Source: JAJRAL01 sp050015815
GTDB lineage: Archaea; Thermoplasmatota; Thermoplasmata; Methanomassiliicoccales; UBA472
Length of the DNA stretch: 5,033 nucleotides
Direction of reading: 5' to 3'
Assembly (NCBI GenBank): GCA_050015815.1
Contig: JBEKAR010000115.1
Coordinates: 1-5,033, forward strand
Part shown: positions 4,616 to 5,033 of the stretch, piece by piece
How positions within the stretch are numbered: the stretch's first letter is position 1
Layout of the letters: every line of letters starts with the position of its first letter
Notes under the pieces: generated by a model
Told to the model about the DNA's origin: nothing
Databases searched by the model: none
The model's input: only the letters and a program-made list of their open reading frames with translations
Program-made: the position numbers and the translations under genes

Positions 4616-5033
4616 ATGGACCTGAAGAACCAGAAAAGAATGGCCTCGGACATCCTGAACTGCGGCGAAAGCAGGGTCTGGATCGACCCCAACCGCATAG
4701 AGGACGTCTCGGACGCCATCACTCGGGCGGACATCCGAACCGCCATCGAGTCCGGGACCATACGCGCGCTCCCCAAGAAGGGCGTATCCCGCGGGAGGAC
4801 CAGATACAAACTGGCCCAGAGGAGCAAGGGGAGAAGGCGCGGACCGGGAAGCAGGAAGGGAACGGCCAATGCAAGAAAGCCGAACAAGAGGAGCTGGATA
4901 CAGACGATACGCCCGATTAGGGAAGAGCTAAGGAAGCTGCGCGACAACGGAAAGATCACGCGCGCCACCTACCGCAGCTTCTACATGAAGGCGAAGGGCG
5001 GACAGTTCAAGAGCAGGAAGAACCTGCTGAGCC
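4616..5033 (+). CDS. rpl19e: Large ribosomal subunit protein eL19 (3' end beyond the window)
   Basis: The first 139 residues of eL19 (rpL19e), an archaeal/eukaryotic 23S rRNA-binding protein that also contributes to an intersubunit bridge. The family pattern is clear: MDLKNQKRMASDILNCGESRVWIDP (1-25) and VSDAITRADIRTAIESGTI (31-49). The very basic central block KGRRRGPGSRKGTANAR (71-87) follows, then the helical domain WIQTIRPIREELRKLRDNGKIT (94-115), YRSFYMKAKGGQFKS (119-133) and NLL. Archaeal members run to about 150 residues, so only about the last ten are missing. The ATG is two bases after the eL32 TAG. The upstream sequence has no GGTGA or GGAGG, only a weak GGACGGG at 4603-4609, so expression probably relies on coupling to eL32. 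uL18 would be expected next. Confidence 0.96.
   Translation, partial: MDLKNQKRMASDILNCGESRVWIDPNRIEDVSDAITRADIRTAIESGTIRALPKKGVSRGRTRYKLAQRSKGRRRGPGSRKGTANARKPNKRSWIQTIRPIREELRKLRDNGKITRATYRSFYMKAKGGQFKSRKNLLS

Noticed and set aside
1..5033. Internal promoter, terminator, or autoregulatory mRNA structure
   Set aside because: Intergenic gaps are at most about 11 bases, no T-rich terminator tract or convincing TATA/BRE element was seen, and no ribosomal-protein binding mimic could be identified by eye.

Overview
This window is an internal stretch of an archaeal ribosomal-protein operon (the S10/spc-type cluster). Twelve genes lie head to tail on the + strand with almost no non-coding DNA. The order is aIF1/SUI1 (3' end only), RNase P protein Rnp1/Rpp29, uS17, uL14, uL24, eS4, uL5, uS14, uS8, uL6, eL32 and eL19 (cut by the right edge). 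eS4, eL32 and eL19 occur in archaea and eukaryotes but not in bacteria, and their place among universal proteins, with SUI1 and an RNase P protein upstream, is the euryarchaeal arrangement. The DNA is fairly GC-rich. The mesophile-like, GC-rich composition and a long eL32 suggest a euryarchaeon, perhaps of the Thermoplasmata/Methanomassiliicoccales side, but that placement is inference and of low confidence.

Layout: positions 1-655 hold the end of aIF1, rnp1 and uS17. Positions 660-2186 hold uL14, uL24 and eS4. Positions 2183-3242 hold uL5, a 49-residue zinc-finger uS14 and uS8. Positions 3253-4613 hold uL6 and an eL32 with a large N-terminal extension. Positions 4616-5033 hold eL19. Neighbouring genes overlap by 4 bases or are separated by about 1-11 bases. 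No promoter, terminator, RNA gene, mobile element, CRISPR array or gap over 300 bases is visible, so transcription must start upstream and end downstream of the window.

The products act together in ribosome assembly and translation initiation, and Rnp1 matures tRNA 5' ends. The clearest sequence-level structure beyond the genes is a repeated start module: a GGTGA or GAGGTGA Shine-Dalgarno, often containing or directly following the upstream TGA stop, 4-6 bases before the next start. It indicates translational coupling and supports moving three starts (uS17, uL24, uL6) downstream of the longest reading frame.

I found no undescribed system here. The items most worth a second look are the eL32 extension (degenerate helix-hairpin-helix plus Glu-rich linker), the single TAG stop backed up by a TGA four codons later, and an extra cysteine giving a CPPC motif in uS17.
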